From contig JAUXCB010000065.1 of assembly GCA_030619095.1 (NCBI GenBank), positions 1 to 7,863 of the forward strand: a DNA stretch of 7,863 bases. The letters run 5' to 3'. This stretch comes from Verrucomicrobiota bacterium (lineage in GTDB: Bacteria > Verrucomicrobiota > Kiritimatiellia > Kiritimatiellales > Tichowtungiaceae). A program made the translations under genes and the position numbers. A model generated the notes under the pieces. The model ran no database searches. It saw only the letters and a list, made by a program, of their open reading frames with translations, and was not told the DNA's origin. This document shows positions 5,543-7,863 of the stretch, piece after piece (position 1 is the first letter of the stretch; each line of letters starts with the position of its first letter).

Positions 5543-6490
5543 CTAGAGGGGTTGTCGGGGCGCCGTGAGGCAGAGCTGAACCAGATCGTCGATCCGCGCC
5601 GTGCCCGCACACATGACGGTGTCTGCACCGCCCCAGTAAATTTTCACGGTGCCGTCGTCTTCCGGCACTGCCCCGCAGGTAAAGACGACATTGGGCACGT
5701 AGCCGCTGACCTCCCACGGATCCTCCGGTTGCAGAATCCACTGATCGGAAACTCCGAGGATTTTGGCCGGATCGTCGAGGTCGTGTAACGCCACTCCCAG
5801 GCGATACACTGCACCGGCCATTGTTTGGAAGACACCGTGATAGATGTGCATCCACCCCGCATCGGTTCGGAACGGTGGCGCGCCGGGCCCGACTTTCATT
5901 TCATCCCAGTGATAGGGAACGGGTTTGAGAACCATTCGGGAGTCGCCCCAGTGCACCAAGTCGGGGGAATAGGAAATCCAGATCGACCACGGTGTGATTT
6001 CGGAATGGGGCCGGTCCAGGCGCACATAGCGGCCATCGAATTTTTGCGGAAAAATTACGACGTTTCGCAGGTCGGCCTGGGTGATGAGCGAAACCCGCTC
6101 AACGCTTTCAAAATCTCGCGTGCGGGCGAGGGCAATCCGAACGCCATGGCGGGAATAGGCGCTGTACGTCAGCAGGTATTCGCCCTCGATGGGCGTGATG
6201 CGGAGATCCTCAACCCCGAAGGCTTCGTATTCGGAAAAAACGCCGCCGGTTGCCGGCGTGAGAAACGGTTCGGGGTGAACCTCGAATGAAAACCCATCCC
6301 TGCTTTCGGCCTTGCCGATGATGGAGCGGCCGTTGTGGGTGTGCGACCGGAACAGCATAATATAGCGGTCGTTGTGTTTGACGACGCCGGCATTGTGAAC
6401 CGTACCGACGGGATAGGGCACATCATCCCTCGTCAGAATCGGGTTGTTTTTATAGCGCTGAACCAAGGGGGCTACTCGTTTCGCTTTCAT
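5543..6490 (-). CDS. GH130 family beta-mannoside phosphorylase or hydrolase
   Basis: The 315-residue protein has the five-bladed beta-propeller sequence of glycoside hydrolase family 130. Early residues are RYKNNPILTRDDVPYP and VHNAGVVKHNDRYIMLFR; then come GVEDLRITPIEGEYLLTYSAYS (92-113), NVVIFPQKFDGRYVRLDRP (143-161), GPGAPP (201-206) and IYWGGAD (284-290). Asp95, in the GVED motif, aligns with the general acid of the family. Members phosphorolyse or hydrolyse beta-mannosides such as mannosyl-glucose, beta-1,4- or beta-1,2-manno-oligosaccharides; the substrate cannot be read from sequence here. Most members have Pro where this one has Leu96. The start at 6490 is set by GGAGGTG just upstream and by the single base separating it from the glycosyltransferase stop; longer in-frame starts would lie inside that gene. 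There is no signal peptide, so it acts in the cytoplasm. Confidence 0.88.
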   Translation of the reverse strand: MKAKRVAPLVQRYKNNPILTRDDVPYPVGTVHNAGVVKHNDRYIMLFRSHTHNGRSIIGKAESRDGFSFEVHPEPFLTPATGGVFSEYEAFGVEDLRITPIEGEYLLTYSAYSRHGVRIALARTRDFESVERVSLITQADLRNVVIFPQKFDGRYVRLDRPHSEITPWSIWISYSPDLVHWGDSRMVLKPVPYHWDEMKVGPGAPPFRTDAGWMHIYHGVFQTMAGAVYRLGVALHDLDDPAKILGVSDQWILQPEDPWEVSGYVPNVVFTCGAVPEDDGTVKIYWGGADTVMCAGTARIDDLVQLCLTAPRQPL

Positions 6491-6491
6491 G

Positions 6492-7544
6492 TTACACCTC
6501 CATTTTTTCGCCGGCTTTCGGTATGCCGACGGGTGAAAATTTAAGAATCTGTTCATATGTCTCAATGTACTGTTCGACCATCCGGTCGGCAGTGAAGCGT
6601 TCCTCAACGGTTTGGCGACACTGCGCCCGATCGATTTCAGCAATCCGGGCAACGTGCGCGATTGCCTCCTCGCAATCTGTCACCAAAAATCCATTTTTCC
6701 CATGCTCAATCAGCTCCGGCATACTCCCGCGATTGAAGGCGATAGTCGGCGTGCCGCAGGCCATGGCCTCGATGATGGACAGCCCAAAGGGTTCGTTGAA
6801 TTGGATCGAATGCAGGAGCGCGGTTGCGTGGCCGAGCAGTTGGTTGCGGCGGGTGGGCCCAACGCTGCCGACATAGGTGACGTGGATGTTGTCCAGATGA
6901 GGCGCAACGTGTTTCTGGTAATATTCATCGTCCTGAATGATGCCGGCGAGAATCAGCGGTCTATTGCAGGCACGGGCAATCTCGATGGCTTCTTTGGCAC
7001 CCTTGTCTGGGTGGATCCTCCCGAAGAAAAGCAGGTAGTCATCCGGTTGGCGCTGGAAATCAAATCGCGTCAAGTCGATGCCGTGGTGAATGGTTTTGAT
7101 ATAGTCCAGCTCCGTCGCCCGATCGGCTTCGCTGATGGAAACATACGCCACTTTCTGGTTGTATTTTTTGTAAACCGGTAAAATTCCGGGGGATGAAAAC
7201 CCGTGAATCGTGGTGACGACCGGGGTGGAAACCAAGCGGGTATAGGTGAGGGGTAGAAAATCAAAGTGATTGTGAATGAGGTCGAACTCCTGTGCGTGTT
7301 CAAAGACCTCCGAAATATGCAGGCATTCCCAAACCTTGGGGATTATGCGGGGATCTTCTTCATAGCCCCTTGCGCACACCGCATGCAATCTTCCGCAGGT
7401 TTCGGAATCGCCGGTGGCAAACAGGGTTACATCCAGGCCGCGGGTGATCAAGCCCTCGGTCAGCAGCGAAATCACGCTTTCCCACGGTCCATAATGACGC
7501 GGGGGCGTGCGCCAGGCAATTGGAGCAAGCATTGCGATGCGCAT
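6492..7544 (-). CDS. GT4 family (GT-B fold) glycosyltransferase
   Basis: The 350-residue protein is a retaining GT-B glycosyltransferase of the GT4 type. The N-terminal domain opens with MRIAMLAPIAWRTPP and HYGPWE, where relatives often have YGG, followed by FDLIHNHFD (87-95) and TTIHG. The C-terminal donor-binding domain has LLFFGRIHPDKG (171-182; Arg176 and Lys181 are the usual diphosphate contacts), LILAG, YVGSV and the E-x7-E element EPFGLSIIE (251-259), then EAMACGTPTIAFNRGSMPELI. The donor is a nucleotide sugar; GDP-mannose would suit the GH130 partner but is inferred. No transmembrane segment or signal peptide is visible. GAAGGAGAG precedes the ATG at 7544. The GH130 gene follows after one base, so the two are almost certainly co-translated. 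Confidence 0.9.
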   Translation of the reverse strand: MRIAMLAPIAWRTPPRHYGPWESVISLLTEGLITRGLDVTLFATGDSETCGRLHAVCARGYEEDPRIIPKVWECLHISEVFEHAQEFDLIHNHFDFLPLTYTRLVSTPVVTTIHGFSSPGILPVYKKYNQKVAYVSISEADRATELDYIKTIHHGIDLTRFDFQRQPDDYLLFFGRIHPDKGAKEAIEIARACNRPLILAGIIQDDEYYQKHVAPHLDNIHVTYVGSVGPTRRNQLLGHATALLHSIQFNEPFGLSIIEAMACGTPTIAFNRGSMPELIEHGKNGFLVTDCEEAIAHVARIAEIDRAQCRQTVEERFTADRMVEQYIETYEQILKFSPVGIPKAGEKMEV

Positions 7545-7651
7545 GGGACTCTCCTTCAGATTATACGGCTCTCTTGAGTGGTGTTTTCCGCCGATTGCAG
7601 TTTAAATAAGGTCAAAGGCGAGGGTGAACTTTTCCCTCCGTAATATTCATA
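7545..7651. other. Spacer between the MBL-fold gene and the glycosyltransferase
   Basis: This 107-base gap should contain the end of the MBL transcript and the glycosyltransferase promoter if that gene has its own. TATAAT occurs on the minus strand (7565-7560) but would start transcription inside the ribosome binding site, and no good -35 accompanies it. No clear terminator is visible. Confidence 0.4.
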
Positions 7652-7863
7652 TTATTCTTTAAACTCCTTTTCCGTAATGACGGATCCCGGACAGAGTGAA
7701 ATGCAGTGCTTTCCAAACCGATCGGCGAAGATCGATTCCGCCAGTTCGCCGGTACAATGAGTGGGGGCCACCCAGCGGGTGCCGAGGTCTTTCAGTTCCC
7801 GTGCAATGCGTTCGATTTCAGGTGCAGGAGAATCTTTCAAATGGAAGCCGCCCATCACCAGCA
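7652..7863 (-). CDS. MBL-fold metallo-hydrolase, C-terminal 70 residues (5' end outside window)
   Basis: The minus-strand frame enters at the right edge and ends in TAA at 7652, giving the last 70 residues. It shows LVMGGFHLKD, then a helix (PEIERIARELKDLG), VAPTHCTGELAE with the HCTG metal-site motif, and SLCPGSVITEKEF at the end. This is the C-terminus of the metal-dependent hydrolases of the beta-lactamase superfamily (COG1237 type, sometimes named after the dihydropterin-ribofuranosylaminobenzene phosphate synthase). The reaction is not determined for most members. The N-terminal metal-binding motif (HxHxDH) would lie outside the window. It is upstream of the glycosyltransferase on the same strand with a 107-base gap, so co-transcription is possible but unproven. 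Confidence 0.8.
   Translation of the reverse strand, partial: LVMGGFHLKDSPAPEIERIARELKDLGTRWVAPTHCTGELAESIFADRFGKHCISLCPGSVITEKEFKE

Noticed and set aside
6491..6652. 54-residue N-terminal extension of the GH130 protein
   Set aside because: It lies entirely within the glycosyltransferase gene in another frame; the ATG at 6490 has a strong ribosome binding site and the right family start.
7560..7565. TATAAT on the minus strand before the glycosyltransferase
   Set aside because: Transcription would begin within the ribosome binding site and no acceptable -35 is present.
7620..7638. GAGGG/CCCTC inverted repeat as a terminator of the MBL gene
   Set aside because: The stem is only 5 bp with a 9-base loop, and no T run follows on the minus strand.

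Overview
The window looks like a piece of chromosome from a Gram-negative bacterium. Two genes encode lipobox proteins and one encodes a MipA/OmpV-type outer-membrane barrel, and Shine-Dalgarno sequences are strong. GC content is moderate, and lower in the ATPase gene at 1006-2301. Short TTTTCCAA/TTGGAAAA palindromes in the spacer at 2399-2890, plus the style of that spacer, remind me of Kiritimatiellota/Verrucomicrobiota (PVC) genomes. That placement is from memory and tentative.

Layout. (1) 1-568, minus: the N-terminal 189 residues of a RhuM-family protein, running off the left edge. (2) 572-1005: a divergent spacer with a 20-bp direct repeat just before the next gene. (3) 1006-2301, plus: a stand-alone AAA ATPase with a DUF4143-type C-terminal domain, followed by an intrinsic terminator. 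Genes 1 and 3 are typical accessory cargo. (4) 2302-2890: a gene-free spacer with two TTTTCCAA-type palindromes and a long stop-free frame without a credible start; it may be a dispersed intergenic repeat. (5) 4745-2891, minus: an apparent operon with a good sigma-70-like promoter. It holds lipoprotein B, a 20-codon mini-ORF, lipoprotein A (a paralogue of B) and a MipA/OmpV-like protein whose ATG directly follows the stop codon of lipoprotein A. (6) 4911-5243, plus: a small thioredoxin-fold protein that has lost the CxxC motif. (7) 7544-5240, minus: a GT4 glycosyltransferase, then a GH130 glycoside phosphorylase or hydrolase one base later, then the isolated C-terminal third of a proline-iminopeptidase-like alpha/beta hydrolase. 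(8) 7863-7652, minus: the C-terminal end of a metallo-beta-lactamase-fold hydrolase running off the right edge.

How the genes work together. The GT4-GH130 pair is the clearest functional unit: one enzyme to build and one to trim or phosphorolyse a glycan, probably mannose-containing, translated from one message. The lipoprotein/MipA-like operon is a probable envelope module of unknown role; its two lipoproteins belong to a family I do not recognise. No tRNA, rRNA, CRISPR array, transposase or integrase is visible. The window contains apparent gene debris: an N-terminally deleted hydrolase and a possible ketosynthase 3'-end relic. I see no complete, clearly novel multi-gene system. The best leads are the lipoprotein operon, the redox-motif-less thioredoxin and the GT4-GH130 pair.
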